From: Lentibacillus lipolyticus
GTDB lineage: Bacteria > Bacillota > Bacilli > Bacillales > Amphibacillaceae
DNA length: 64,000 nt
Reading direction: 5' to 3'
Assembly: GCA_004145795.1 (NCBI GenBank)
Contig: SEIO01000008.1
Coordinates: 28,960 to 92,959 of the forward strand
Positions 11,696 through 21,391 of this stretch are shown one piece after another (the first letter of the stretch is position 1; each line of letters begins with the position of its first letter). The position numbers and the translations under genes were made by a program. Below the pieces are notes generated by a model that saw only the letters and a program-made list of their open reading frames with translations, searched no databases and had not been told where the DNA came from.

Positions 11696-11971
11696 ATGGA
11701 CAAAAGAACCGAAATCTGTCGCTGTGAAGAAGTGAAATTGGGTGAAATCCTAAACGCCATCAATAACGGAGCTAAAACGTCCAAAGCATTGAAATTAGCA
11801 ACAAGGGCCGGAATGGGCATATGTCAGGGCCGGACGTGTCAGCCAGTTTTGGAGCAAATTATTTCCTATTATACCAATCAAAACATACAGGAAACACCAG
11901 GATTAAGTACGAATCACCCGGTTCGGCCGCTCAGTCTGGAGGAATTAGCTGGAAACAGAAAGGATTTGTGA
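11696..11971 (+). CDS. BFD-like [2Fe-2S]-binding protein, small subunit of an amino-acid dehydrogenase
   Basis: This 91-residue protein has two Cys pairs, CRCE near residue 10 and GICQGRTCQ near residue 45, in the spacing of the BFD-like [2Fe-2S] domain. In hydrogen-cyanide-synthase-like and D-hydroxyproline dehydrogenase alpha subunits this domain is normally fused to the C-terminus of the FAD/NAD subunit. Here it is a separate gene at the head of the operon. The start is ATG 11696 after AAGGAGG; the GTG at 11690 overlaps that box. It likely passes electrons within the complex. Confidence 0.8.
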   Translation: MDKRTEICRCEEVKLGEILNAINNGAKTSKALKLATRAGMGICQGRTCQPVLEQIISYYTNQNIQETPGLSTNHPVRPLSLEELAGNRKDL

Positions 11972-11973
11972 CG

Positions 11974-12273
11974 ATGCGAATAACTGAACATCCAGTACTA
12001 GGTAAACTTGAAAAGAAACCTGTGACATTTTCGTTTAACGGAAAAAAGTATGAGGCTCAGGCAGGAGAATCCATTGCCGCGGCCTTACTTGCTAATGACA
12101 TTCGCATTTTACGCTATACGGAAAAACATGGTACTCCAAGGGGTATTTATTGCGGAATTGGTCATTGTTATGAATGCCGGGTAATGGTTAATGGTGAACG
12201 AAATTTCCGGGCATGTATCACACCTGTCAAACAAGACATGCAAATTCTGTCACAACATGGAGAAATTCTATGA
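11974..12273 (+). CDS. [2Fe-2S] ferredoxin-type subunit (HcnA / LhpF / OoxC-like)
   Basis: This 99-residue protein has the plant-ferredoxin-type cluster motif YCGIGHCYECRV followed by a fourth Cys in FRACI. It matches the gamma subunit (about 100 residues) of HcnABC-type, opine oxidase and D-hydroxyproline dehydrogenase complexes. It starts two bases after the BFD gene stop and overlaps the next gene by four bases (ATGA), so the subunits are co-translated. It is expected to relay electrons from the amino-acid-oxidising flavin. Confidence 0.83.
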   Translation: MRITEHPVLGKLEKKPVTFSFNGKKYEAQAGESIAAALLANDIRILRYTEKHGTPRGIYCGIGHCYECRVMVNGERNFRACITPVKQDMQILSQHGEIL

Positions 12274-13490
12274 CTTACGATCTAGTGGTTATCGGCGCTG
12301 GTCCTGCAGGAATGAGCGCAGCTATAAAAGCGGCAAAAGCTGGTGCGCATGTTGCAATCATTGATGAAAATCCAGTTTCCGGCGGTAAGTTATTAGGTCA
12401 ATTGTATCACGAACCGGATTCCGGATGGTGGGTCGGAAGGAACATTGCCCGGGAAATGATAGCAAAAGCTTCGAGTTTGGGTGTTGCCATATTCCGCAAA
12501 ATGGAAATATGGGGGATTTTTCCAAAATGGAACATTATGTTGAACAACGGGGAAAGGTTGACGACGGAACATGTACTAATTGCAACAGGAGCAGCTGAAA
12601 AGGCGATACCTGTCGAAGGATGGACGAAACCAGGTGTAATGGCTATTGGAGCGGCACAAACCTTGACGAATTTTCATCGTGTCAAACCTGGTAAAAAAGT
12701 TGTCATTATTGGTGTTGATCCACTTTCGTTATCCGTTGCACAAGAATTGAAAATGGCTGGAGTAGAAGTGGCAGGTATTTATCCGCCCCCAGCAACTGAA
12801 GTTTCCTCAGATAAATCGAATCCGAAGCAAATCATTCAGGGATTATCAGCGATGGCACATCTCGCCCCCAATGCATTACTAAAGGCAGCCGGTAAAGCGG
12901 CTAACCATCCAACTATAAAAAACATCGCAGCAAAATGTTATCCGAGTTTTGGTGTGAAGGTATGGGGAATTCCGCTTCATTTACGAAAAACAATTACTGC
13001 GATTGAGGGAGAAAAACAAGTGGAACAAGTACGGATAACCGCCATTGATGGAAACGGCAACCAGAAAAATGGCCGGACCAAAACCATGGGTGTGGACTGT
13101 GTCTGCATTTCAGGAGGATTGTACCCATTATCAGAATTAGCTGAAGCGGCTGGATGTGACTTTGTTTATATAGAAGAACTGGGTGGACACGTGCCTCTGC
13201 ACAGTCCGGAACTGGAAACGACAAAGGACGGAATTTATGTTGCGGGTAATATTACAGGAATTGAAGGTGCGAAAGTTGCCATGGCACAGGGGGAGCTTGC
13301 CGGTACAGCAATTAGCTCCAGACTTGGCTTGCTGCAAAAAGGATCGGATGCTATCAGCGAGGCACAGGTAAAAGTGCAGGATGCCAGGGCGAACGCAGTT
13401 ATTACATTCCAGCAGCACATTGAATCCGGCCGAGAAAAGTTAGCCCAGTGCTGGCACACAAATGTGCAGACTTCATCAGGAAAGGGGTGA
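12270..13490 (+). CDS. FAD/NAD(P)-binding oxidoreductase, alpha subunit of amino-acid dehydrogenase (HcnB / LhpE-like)
   Basis: This 406-residue protein begins with the FAD loop VVIGAGPAGMSAAIKAAKAG and has a second dinucleotide region near residue 155 (KKVVIIGVDPLSLSVAQEL). The C-terminal GIYVAGNITGIEGAKVAMAQ is typical of the pyridine nucleotide-disulfide class. HcnB/LhpE homologues are about 460 residues and carry a BFD domain at the C-terminus. This one is shorter and lacks it, matching the separate BFD gene at 11696. It probably forms a complex with the genes on both sides. Confidence 0.83.
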   Translation: MTYDLVVIGAGPAGMSAAIKAAKAGAHVAIIDENPVSGGKLLGQLYHEPDSGWWVGRNIAREMIAKASSLGVAIFRKMEIWGIFPKWNIMLNNGERLTTEHVLIATGAAEKAIPVEGWTKPGVMAIGAAQTLTNFHRVKPGKKVVIIGVDPLSLSVAQELKMAGVEVAGIYPPPATEVSSDKSNPKQIIQGLSAMAHLAPNALLKAAGKAANHPTIKNIAAKCYPSFGVKVWGIPLHLRKTITAIEGEKQVEQVRITAIDGNGNQKNGRTKTMGVDCVCISGGLYPLSELAEAAGCDFVYIEELGGHVPLHSPELETTKDGIYVAGNITGIEGAKVAMAQGELAGTAISSRLGLLQKGSDAISEAQVKVQDARANAVITFQQHIESGREKLAQCWHTNVQTSSGKG

Positions 13491-13494
13491 TTGG

Positions 13495-14655
13495 TTGGAA
13501 ATTGCGGACGTGGTCGTGATTGGCGGTGGTGTTATTGGCACATCGGTTGCATATCAGCTGGCAAAAACAAAGCGTAAAGTAATGCTCATCGAAAAAGGGG
13601 AGATTGGGGGACAGACTTCCGGTTCGTGCGACAAGGCTATCTTTTTACAATCAAAACAACCTGGGTTACCGATACAAATGGCAAAAGCCAGCATGCGATT
13701 ATACGAAAATCTGGAAGACGAATTAGGTATGTCCATTGAATTCAAGAAGAATGGTGGAATGATTGTCATAGAGTCTGACACACATATGGATGCGATGGCG
13801 AAATTTGTGAAAGAGCGGAAGAAAGCCGGGATGGACGTGAAATTATTGGACCGGAACGAAACACTCGCTTGGCAGCCGGGCTTGTCCTCTCATATTGCTG
13901 GTGCAGCATTCAGCAAGGAAGATGCAGAAGTCAATCCGCTACGCCTAAGTCAGGCATTCGCACAAGCGGCAAAGCGGTATGGGGCAGTCGTGCGCACACA
14001 TACAGAAGTGACCGATATCATATGTGCAGACGGAAAAGTGACAGGCGTTCAGACAACAGATGGAAAAATTGCTGCGGAGACCGTTGTGAACGCTGCAGGG
14101 CCGTTCGCCTCGCAGATTGCCGAAATGACTGGGATAGGTTTGACCATCATGCCGCGTCGTGGAGCTATTCTTATCACGGAAAAAATAGAGCCATTCATTC
14201 ACGGGAATATTTTATGTTCCCAGTACATTGCGGCCAAACACGCTGCGAGTGGCGACGGTGATATACCTCCGTATGGTATTGGACTTTCCCTGGGTCAGAC
14301 AGAAAGGGGTAATCTATTAATCGGAGCAAGTAGGGAGTTTAAGGGATATGATAAGGCAGTTGGCCCCGATGTGCTATCAGCCATTGCCAGCCATGCAACC
14401 CGTATTGCGCCCGCATTAAACAACGTCAACATCATTCGTACCATGGTCGGGTTCAGGCCGTTCACAGGAGATGGACTGCCAATTATTGATAAAGCAAAGG
14501 CGGTGGAAGGATTCATCACAGCAGCGGGGCATGAGGGGGACGGGATAGCGCTTGCACCGATTACTGGACACTTGGTTATCAGTTTGTTAGAAGACGAGGA
14601 GCACTATAAGGATTGGTTAAAACGATTGCGTCTGGAACGCATGCATGAAGTATAA
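13495..14655 (+). CDS. FAD-dependent oxidoreductase, catalytic beta subunit of amino-acid dehydrogenase (HcnC / LhpB-like)
   Basis: This 386-residue DAO-family flavoprotein has the FAD loop VVVIGGGVIGTSVAYQLA at its start and GHEGDGIALAPITGHLV near its end. In HcnABC, opine oxidase and D-hydroxyproline dehydrogenase systems this subunit oxidises the amino acid. The TTG at 13495, four bases past the previous stop, is taken as the start after AAAGGGG. Together with the three preceding genes it makes a membrane- or acceptor-linked dehydrogenase rather than an oxygen-using oxidase. The substrate could be a D-amino acid, hydroxyproline or an opine. Confidence 0.82.
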   Translation: MEIADVVVIGGGVIGTSVAYQLAKTKRKVMLIEKGEIGGQTSGSCDKAIFLQSKQPGLPIQMAKASMRLYENLEDELGMSIEFKKNGGMIVIESDTHMDAMAKFVKERKKAGMDVKLLDRNETLAWQPGLSSHIAGAAFSKEDAEVNPLRLSQAFAQAAKRYGAVVRTHTEVTDIICADGKVTGVQTTDGKIAAETVVNAAGPFASQIAEMTGIGLTIMPRRGAILITEKIEPFIHGNILCSQYIAAKHAASGDGDIPPYGIGLSLGQTERGNLLIGASREFKGYDKAVGPDVLSAIASHATRIAPALNNVNIIRTMVGFRPFTGDGLPIIDKAKAVEGFITAAGHEGDGIALAPITGHLVISLLEDEEHYKDWLKRLRLERMHEV

Positions 14656-14750
14656 AGATCGGAATTTTTCTGGAATGTTGATGTATACTGCCGTCCGACA
14701 CGAAGGCATATCCGGTTTTTTCTTATATCAGATAAAGGGAGTTGGTATGC

Positions 14751-16096
14751 TTGGTCGAAATTGGCTTACCACTGGCGTTATTGTTTGTTATTGCTTTGGT
14801 GAAAAAGATTCCATGGATTGGCGGCGAAATTCGAATTGCACTGCTTGTCGCAGCTATATCATCGGCAATTATTTCGGGTCTCCATTTGGATGAAACCATT
14901 CTCGCATTTATCGATGGTATTGACCGTCTGTCCTGGGTCATCATGCTGTCTCTTTTTGGTAGTATTTATGCTGAATCACAGGTCAAATTGGGGGCCATGG
15001 ATACTACCTTAAATAGCCTCCGGGCTGCGTTTGGGAATTCACCAAAAGGATTGATTACCGCTGTGTTTATTACCTTGATTATTGGCGGTTCATTTCTTGG
15101 TGATGCAATTGCTGCAGCGACCGTTATTGGATTTCTCGTTATCCATTCGCTTACCGAATTAAAATTAAAGCCGGAACAGATTGGTATGATTATCCTGTTG
15201 GGCGCCTCTATTGGTTCCATTATGCCTCCTATCACACAAGGCGTTTTCCTTTCAGCTTCCCTTGTGGGTGTCAATCCCAATCCAGTTATTAAACTAGCAT
15301 TTATCACCGTTACCATTGGTGCCGTCTTGGCCATCCTGGAATCGTTTCGGTTTGTCCGCGGCCAAAAGATGCCTTCTGAATTAATTCCGGAACAGTCAGT
15401 ATTTCAAATATTAATGGGAAGACACTTATTCCGCTTTTCGTTTTAATCGTAATTGTGATGGCCAATACCTTGTTTGACTATAATATTTTTACAGAGTTTG
15501 CTTTCTTTGCTGCCATCACGACTCCTCTTATGGAAGTGCCAATTTTGCAGGGGATAACTTTTCAAGTTGTCAGTGCGATTGTGGTCGCTATCCTGGTTAG
15601 CTTTTTGTTCCCTTCCGTTCGACGCGAAACAAAAGGGGTACTCAAAAACGGACTGGGAAAAGTAAATAAGACTGTGCAAATCCAGGTTTGTGCTGGGATC
15701 ATGGTAGGTGTCTTTTACGCATCGGGACTTATCGATAAAGTAGGTGCCATGACGGAAACCTTAACATCATCCATGGTTAAAATCGGCGGTGGCTTTGCGA
15801 TGGTTGTTATCGGCATGCTGACCGGATCGCAAACAACGGCTCAATCGGTAATCATGACGTTTGTTGGTCCAATGCTGGAAAGCCTGCATACCGATCCGAC
15901 GTTAATAGCATTAGGTGCATCCCACATAGCTGCAGCAGGTCAGAATATGCCGCCAGTTGGGCTGACAGCCTTTGTTATATGCGGGTTGATAGGCGGGATT
16001 TTGAATACAAAGGTGGATCCACTTAAGGTTATGTTTCTCGCATTGCCAAACTCCCTTTATTTTTTGTTGATCGGTTTGCTTGTGTGGTTTATATAA
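14751..16096 (+). pseudogene. TRAP-type large permease (DctM-like), interrupted by a frameshift
   Basis: Two adjoining frames together give about 448 residues of a hydrophobic permease with GDAIAAATVIGF, GSIMPPITQG and a C-terminal GQNMPPVGLTAFVICG, all in the style of TRAP large permeases. The first frame reads to a TAA near 15444. The matching sequence resumes one frame over from about 15420 (TLIPLFVLIVIV), as if one base were lost in ATGGGAAG. It follows the dehydrogenase operon and probably imported a substrate or exported a product. No DctP or DctQ partner is nearby. It is a recent pseudogene or a sequence error. Confidence 0.7.
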
Positions 16097-16221
16097 AATT
16101 CTATCGTGGTTGGCACTAGTTCTTGTATGATATACCTCCATAATCTCGTACCAATATGAAATATGATGAATATTGTAGCGGGAGCTGTTTATTTCAATTC
16201 TGATGGGAAAGGGGTTTTTCT

Positions 16222-17484
16222 GTGGTAGAACAAAGGAACAGTCTCTTTGAAGGTGCTTTCGGCAGATTTGTGCTTCCCGGTATCATTATTCAATCAACAT
16301 TAATTGGCGGCGGCTATGCAACTGGTCGTGAAGTGGTTTCTTACGGCGCAAAGTTCGGGGCAATGGGCTGGATTGCCGGTTTGACGATTATATTCGGATT
16401 TGGGCTGATGGCATTTTTGATGTTCGAGATTGCGCGCCGATTCCGGGCCTATGACTACCGCAGTTTGGTGAAGCAATTTCTGGGGCCGTTCTGGTTTTTA
16501 TACGATATCATTTACTTTTTGCTGGCAATCCTGATTATCTCCATTGTGATTGCAGCAACCGGGTCGATCCTGGAAAGTACACTGGGATTGAACTACTGGA
16601 TTGGAGTTGGAATTATTGCAGTTTTGGCTGGAATTCTTAACTTTTATGGAACAAGCTTGATTGAGCGGTTTAAAACGTTTGGTACAACGGCATTGGTTCT
16701 GGCGTATATTCTATTTGCGGTTTTGGTGATCTCCAGTTCGTGGGGCGAAATTACGAATGTTTTTGCGACAGGCAATACAAGCTTTGCCGGGGACTTTACC
16801 GTTTGGTCCATTATAGGAGCAGGAATTATTTATGTCGGTTATAATCTGGCCGTTTACCCGGCTGCACTGTTCACGGTGAAGCGGCAAAAATCAATGAAAG
16901 ATACGCTTATCGGTGGTGCGATTGCTGGTGTTCTTATGACCATTCCATGGTTTTTGACGTATTTTGCATTGATGGGCTTTTATCCAAATGAATCGGTTTT
17001 AACAGCGGATGTACCATGGCTGCAAATGCTGGATGGATATGGCTTGTGGATCGGGATCATTTTTGGAATTGTCGTGGGCTGGACGCTAATTGAAACGGCA
17101 ACAGGGATGATTCATGCTTTCCTTGACCGTGTAAACCATAACCTTGAAGAAATAGGCAAGGAACCGATGTCGAAACGGACAAATGGACTGGTGGCTATTA
17201 TCGCATTGGTATTGTCTGCCGTTCTATCTAATGTGGGCATAGGCGGTCTTGTCTCAACAGGATATACGATTCTTGGGTATGCGATGCTGATTGTTTACGG
17301 TGTTCCGATATTGATTATCGGCTCATACAAGATTATCAAGGGTGTCAAAAGTGAACAAAAGCTCGAAAATGAGTGCATGATGAAAATAAACAGCTTCCGC
17401 TTGGCCTGCCCAGCTGTATGTTTGGGGGACATATATCCGGGCCATTCATGTCATCGCAGTTACATTATTTGCTCGCAACCATGA
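16222..17484 (+). CDS. YkvI-type membrane transporter (APC/LeuT-fold family) with an aberrant C-terminus
   Basis: This 420-residue protein has about ten membrane segments and the start GIIIQSTLIGGGYATGREVV characteristic of the uncharacterised YkvI family. The family is distantly related to amino-acid transporters. The normal protein should end near IIKGVKSEQKLENE (about residue 383). The last ~37 residues are Cys-rich and unlike the rest, and arise from reading into a foreign fragment. The start is GTG after AAAGGGG. Its position at the end of the amino-acid island suggests amino-acid or imino-acid transport, but this is inference. Confidence 0.75.
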   Translation: MVEQRNSLFEGAFGRFVLPGIIIQSTLIGGGYATGREVVSYGAKFGAMGWIAGLTIIFGFGLMAFLMFEIARRFRAYDYRSLVKQFLGPFWFLYDIIYFLLAILIISIVIAATGSILESTLGLNYWIGVGIIAVLAGILNFYGTSLIERFKTFGTTALVLAYILFAVLVISSSWGEITNVFATGNTSFAGDFTVWSIIGAGIIYVGYNLAVYPAALFTVKRQKSMKDTLIGGAIAGVLMTIPWFLTYFALMGFYPNESVLTADVPWLQMLDGYGLWIGIIFGIVVGWTLIETATGMIHAFLDRVNHNLEEIGKEPMSKRTNGLVAIIALVLSAVLSNVGIGGLVSTGYTILGYAMLIVYGVPILIIGSYKIIKGVKSEQKLENECMMKINSFRLACPAVCLGDIYPGHSCHRSYIICSQP

Positions 17485-17510
17485 GCCCGTTGTTAAACGG
17501 ATGGCATAAG
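17373..17510 (+). pseudogene. Remnant of an unidentified coding sequence fused behind the YkvI gene
   Basis: In the frame starting at 17373 the bases encode a well-formed peptide beginning MHDENKQLPLGLPSCMFGGH and continuing with SGPFMSSQLHYLLATMSPLL. It looks like real protein rather than noise, but has no start signal and runs into the 3' end of the convergent patatin gene. It looks like the tail or middle of a lost gene left by a deletion. The family was not recognised. Confidence 0.4.
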
Positions 17511-18389
17511 GTCATCTTTGGCAGCTGGGTCTTTGGGTTGTTCGAGAAACTGCTGTAATGGCTCGAAATTTTTTTCGGCCTCCTGATAACCTTGCTTATA
17601 CAAAATTTCCAGCTTATTACTATTTTTTTCTATCCGGCTGACTGCTAGTGGTTCCTCCGGCTGTATAATAAACACTTCGTTGCGCTGTTCCATTTGAAGC
17701 AGCTTCTGCATTGTATCGTTATAGCGCAAATGGCGGTTTCGCAGCAGTTTGATGAGTTCGGGTTTGTCTTTGAAATAATGTTTGAAGAACCAGTTCAGTT
17801 TGGTAGCCTTTTTCCTGTAGCCTTTATTTCGTGTTAAGACAACGACATACTTCTTCAATCCCTGATCGAGCAGTGGCTGGATTGGTATCGGATCGGAAAC
17901 GCCGCCGTCCATTAATTGTTTGCCCTGATAATCGATGCTTGGTGCGAGCACCGGCAAGGAACAGGAGGCGCGAATAACCTGAAGCAAATCGTATTTGTCG
18001 ATAAACGTATCGAGGAAATGAGGGTGTCCCGTGTTTATATCGGTTGTACCGACAATGAACCTGGTATTCGCTTGCAAAAATGATGAAAAATTAATAGGGA
18101 TCTGTTCATTGGCAAGCTTTTCGAAAATAAGGTCCATGCTGAATAGTTCTCTTCGCTGTAACATGCGTTTAAATGAAATGACGTCTGGGTTCTTCCCCAG
18201 TGCATGAAGCAGCTGGTAATTTCGTTCGCGTTGTTTAGCAACAAAGGAACTTCCGATAAGCGCACCGGCTGATGCAGTTGCAACAAATGGGAATTCCAGT
18301 TTTCGATCCAAAAAATAGTCAAGAACACCAATCGTAAATGCACATCTCATGCCTCCGCCTTCCAACATAAGGCCTGCACTGTCTTCCAA
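17493..18389 (-). CDS. Patatin-like phospholipase (YjjU-type)
   Basis: This 298-residue protein starts with the oxyanion-hole loop LEGGGMRCAF. It has the nucleophile elbow ATASAGAL (Ser near residue 41, Ala in place of the usual first Gly) and the catalytic Asp motif DGGVSDPIP near residue 160. It is predicted to be a cytoplasmic serine acyl hydrolase acting on lipids. It lies convergent to the YkvI gene with only eight bases between them. The start is TTG 18389 after AAGGAAG. Confidence 0.88.
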   Translation of the reverse strand: MEDSAGLMLEGGGMRCAFTIGVLDYFLDRKLEFPFVATASAGALIGSSFVAKQRERNYQLLHALGKNPDVISFKRMLQRRELFSMDLIFEKLANEQIPINFSSFLQANTRFIVGTTDINTGHPHFLDTFIDKYDLLQVIRASCSLPVLAPSIDYQGKQLMDGGVSDPIPIQPLLDQGLKKYVVVLTRNKGYRKKATKLNWFFKHYFKDKPELIKLLRNRHLRYNDTMQKLLQMEQRNEVFIIQPEEPLAVSRIEKNSNKLEILYKQGYQEAEKNFEPLQQFLEQPKDPAAKDDLMPSV

Positions 18390-18586
18390 TTTAACGACAC
18401 TTCCTTTTTCTCAGATAGGAACCATTATAGCAGGGCACTCGAAGGCGAAACAATGTATTGAACTTAAAAAGGTAATCTGTGTATTTTTTCTTTTTTGAAT
18501 ATTTTGTCAAAACCATTGCAAGTGCATGCATAATTTTTGTACAATATAGAATATATACAAGATTCCCTAAAACAAAAAGGAGTTGG

Positions 18587-20185
18587 ATGCTGATGTTTTC
18601 ACCATTAACCCCACTGGACTGGAAACGCCGTGCGGTAAAATATTATCCGGAAAAAATAGCTGTCATTGATGAAGATAAACAGTTTACGTACAAGGAATTC
18701 GGGGAACGGACAGATCGGCTGGCGGTTGCTTTGCATGAGACGGGCGTCGGCAGGGGGGACCATGTTGCCGTAATGCTGCCGAACACGCATTATATGCTGG
18801 AATGTTTTTATGGCATTTGCCAGCTAGGTGCGGCGATGGTACCACTCAATTATCGTCTGAAAGCAGAAGACTTGGAATATATTATCCGTCACAGTGACGC
18901 CAAAATGCTGATTGTGGATGAAGAATTTAGTGGTCCTATCGAGGAAATTGTGGACAATCTTACTTTGGAACAGATTGTGATAGTTTCTGTGGACGGGCAT
19001 GAAACGTCGTTAAAAGGGGTGGACTATGAGGCGTTTATCGAGCACGTTCCAGAAAATGCAGCACCACCCCAAGTGGAAATCGATGAAAACCAGCTGCTGA
19101 CTTTAAATTATACGAGTGGGACCACATCGAATCCGAAGGGTGTCATGCTGTCCCATCGCGCCAATTATTTGAACGCGGCGAATTTTATGTATCATTTGAA
19201 CGTCCGTCATGACGATGTTTATCTGCATACATTGCCAATGTTCCATGCAAATGGCTGGGGCGGTGTTTGGGCTATTACAGCAGCAGGAGGCACGCATGTA
19301 TGCTTGCGCAAAGTAGATCCGCCGCATATTCTCGATTTGTTTGAGGATAAACATATATCGCTGTTATGTGGTGCGCCGACCGTTGTCAATATGCTGGTGA
19401 ACGAGCCTAAAGCGAAAGATACGACAATCAGTACCAGTCCGCGCATGGCAACTGCCGGAGCACCTCCAGCAGCAGCGCTTATTCAGAAAGCGCAGGATTT
19501 ACTTGGGTTAAATATGATTCATGTTTACGGGCTGACGGAAACAGCACCATTCATTCTTTACTGTGAGTGGAAAAATGAATTCGATTTCAAATCAGCCGAT
19601 GATCAGGCAACCATCAAGGCGAGACAAGGGATTGAGCTCGCTTTTAATGGCGAAACAAAAGTTGTTCATGCCGATGGGGAAGAAGTTGCCTGGGATGGAA
19701 AAGAATTGGGTGAAATTATTACCCGCGGGAATGTTGTCATGGAGGGGTATTACAAGGACACGGAAAAGACTGCTGCAGCCATTAAGGATGGATGGTTCCA
19801 CACCGGGGACCTGGCAGTAACGCATCCGGATGGGTATATCGAAATCCGCGACCGTGCGAAGGATCTGATTATTTCCGGCGGTGAAAATATTTCTTCCACC
19901 GAGGTTGAGGGCGTTCTGTTTAAGCACCCGGACGTTGTGGAAGCAGCTGTTATTTCCATCCCACATGAAAAATGGGGGGAGGTGCCGAAAGCGATTATTG
20001 TGCTGAACGATGAATCAGATGTGACGGAAGACGGAATCATTGATTATTGTCGCTCGAATATGGCGCATTTTAAAGCACCTAAGGCGGTTGAATTTGTGGA
20101 TTCGCTTCCGAAAACGGCTACAGGTAAATTACAAAAATTCCGATTGCGGGAAATGCACTGGGACGGACCGAAAAAAGTGAACTAG
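18587..20185 (+). CDS. Acyl-CoA synthetase (fatty-acid / medium-chain acyl-CoA ligase, ANL superfamily)
   Basis: This protein of about 532 residues activates a carboxylic acid through an acyl-AMP. The AMP-binding P-loop is NYTSGTTSNPKGVMLSH near residue 170. VYGLTETAP, TGDLAVTHPDGYIEIRDRAKD and the C-terminal catalytic Lys region LPKTATGKLQKF are all present. The start is ATG 18587 or 18593 after AAAAAGGAG; the 10-base spacing of the second is also usable. It sits 43 bases before a CaiB-type CoA-transferase, so the pair likely handles CoA esters of one acid. The acid is unknown. Confidence 0.88.
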   Translation: MLMFSPLTPLDWKRRAVKYYPEKIAVIDEDKQFTYKEFGERTDRLAVALHETGVGRGDHVAVMLPNTHYMLECFYGICQLGAAMVPLNYRLKAEDLEYIIRHSDAKMLIVDEEFSGPIEEIVDNLTLEQIVIVSVDGHETSLKGVDYEAFIEHVPENAAPPQVEIDENQLLTLNYTSGTTSNPKGVMLSHRANYLNAANFMYHLNVRHDDVYLHTLPMFHANGWGGVWAITAAGGTHVCLRKVDPPHILDLFEDKHISLLCGAPTVVNMLVNEPKAKDTTISTSPRMATAGAPPAAALIQKAQDLLGLNMIHVYGLTETAPFILYCEWKNEFDFKSADDQATIKARQGIELAFNGETKVVHADGEEVAWDGKELGEIITRGNVVMEGYYKDTEKTAAAIKDGWFHTGDLAVTHPDGYIEIRDRAKDLIISGGENISSTEVEGVLFKHPDVVEAAVISIPHEKWGEVPKAIIVLNDESDVTEDGIIDYCRSNMAHFKAPKAVEFVDSLPKTATGKLQKFRLREMHWDGPKKVN

Positions 20186-20228
20186 AACGGAAATCAAGAG
20201 AGACAACATAGGCAGAGGGGGGAGCGTT

Positions 20229-21359
20229 TTGCCGCTTACATCTGTTCGTGTTCTGGATTTAACTCGGCTGCTTCCAGGGCCATACTGTACGATGCTGCTG
20301 GCCGATTTCGGGGCGGAAGTAATCAAGGTGGAGGACCCGGCGGTTGGCGATTATGCCAGGTATTTTGAACCCAAAGTGGATGAAGATAGCGCGATGTTTC
20401 ATTCGCTCAATCGAAATAAGAAAAGCGTCTGTCTTGATTTAAAATCGGCAGAAGGAAAAGACGAATTTTTGCGGATGGCTCTTGATGCGGATGTGGTCGT
20501 TGAATCATTCCGCCCGGGTGTCATGGAGCGGCTGGGGATTGGCTATGAGAAACTGAAACAGGTTAATCCCCGCCTCATTTATTGTGCGGTCACCGGTTAC
20601 GGCCAAACCGGACCATATGCAAACGAGCCGGGTCACGACATTAACTATTTAAGTCTTGCCGGTTTACTTCATTTAATGGGCGAAAGAAATGGAAAACCGG
20701 TTGTCCCCGCAGCGCAAATAGCTGATATTGGCGGCGGAGCTCTTCCGGCCGCTGTTGGCATCCTGCTGGCTTTATTGGAACGGAAAGAATCCGGTAAGGG
20801 GCAGTTTGTCGATATTTCTATGCTGGACGGGGTCCTGTCGTGGCTGCAGACACTGCTTCCCGGTTATTTGTCCGGTGGGAGTGTGCCGGAAAGGGGCCAA
20901 CAAATGCTGGACGGCGGCAAAGCCTGTTATGCCGTTTACGAAACAAAGGATAAACGTTTCCTCGCGGTCGGCGCACTTGAAGCAAAGTTCTGGAAAGCTT
21001 TTTGTCATGTGATTGGCCGGGATGACTTCATTCCATTGCTGGAAGTGCCATTGCATGAACAATACCGCTTAAAATATGAGATACAGTCCATTATTTACGG
21101 GAAGACGCAAGTTGAGTGGCTCGAATTATTTTCGGAAGCAGACGCTTGTGTATCGCCAGTACTGACATTTGATGAGATGGTTCAGCACCCGCAAGTGGTC
21201 GCACGTGAGATGATACAGACGTTGAAACACTCGTCATCAGGCACTGTTAATCAGATCGGAGTACCGATCAAATTATCCGAAACGCCTGGCAGGATTTGTA
21301 CGGAAGCTCCAAAATTGGGTGCGCATACAGACGAATGGAAGAAGAACAAGCGTATGTAA
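20229..21359 (+). CDS. CaiB/BaiF family (class III) CoA-transferase
   Basis: This 376-residue protein has the N-terminal RVLDLTRLLPGPYCTMLLAD and GADVIKVEDP-like segments and RNKKSVCLDLKS, all typical of family III CoA-transferases. The Asp nucleophile lies in EPGHDINYLSLAG near residue 136. It moves CoA between carboxylic acids without free acyl-CoA hydrolysis. The start is TTG 20229 after a strong GAGGGGGGAG box. It forms a two-gene unit with the acyl-CoA ligase upstream. Confidence 0.88.
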   Translation: MPLTSVRVLDLTRLLPGPYCTMLLADFGAEVIKVEDPAVGDYARYFEPKVDEDSAMFHSLNRNKKSVCLDLKSAEGKDEFLRMALDADVVVESFRPGVMERLGIGYEKLKQVNPRLIYCAVTGYGQTGPYANEPGHDINYLSLAGLLHLMGERNGKPVVPAAQIADIGGGALPAAVGILLALLERKESGKGQFVDISMLDGVLSWLQTLLPGYLSGGSVPERGQQMLDGGKACYAVYETKDKRFLAVGALEAKFWKAFCHVIGRDDFIPLLEVPLHEQYRLKYEIQSIIYGKTQVEWLELFSEADACVSPVLTFDEMVQHPQVVAREMIQTLKHSSSGTVNQIGVPIKLSETPGRICTEAPKLGAHTDEWKKNKRM

Positions 21360-21391
21360 TTGTCTTGATTGAAGATCAAATGGACAAAATA

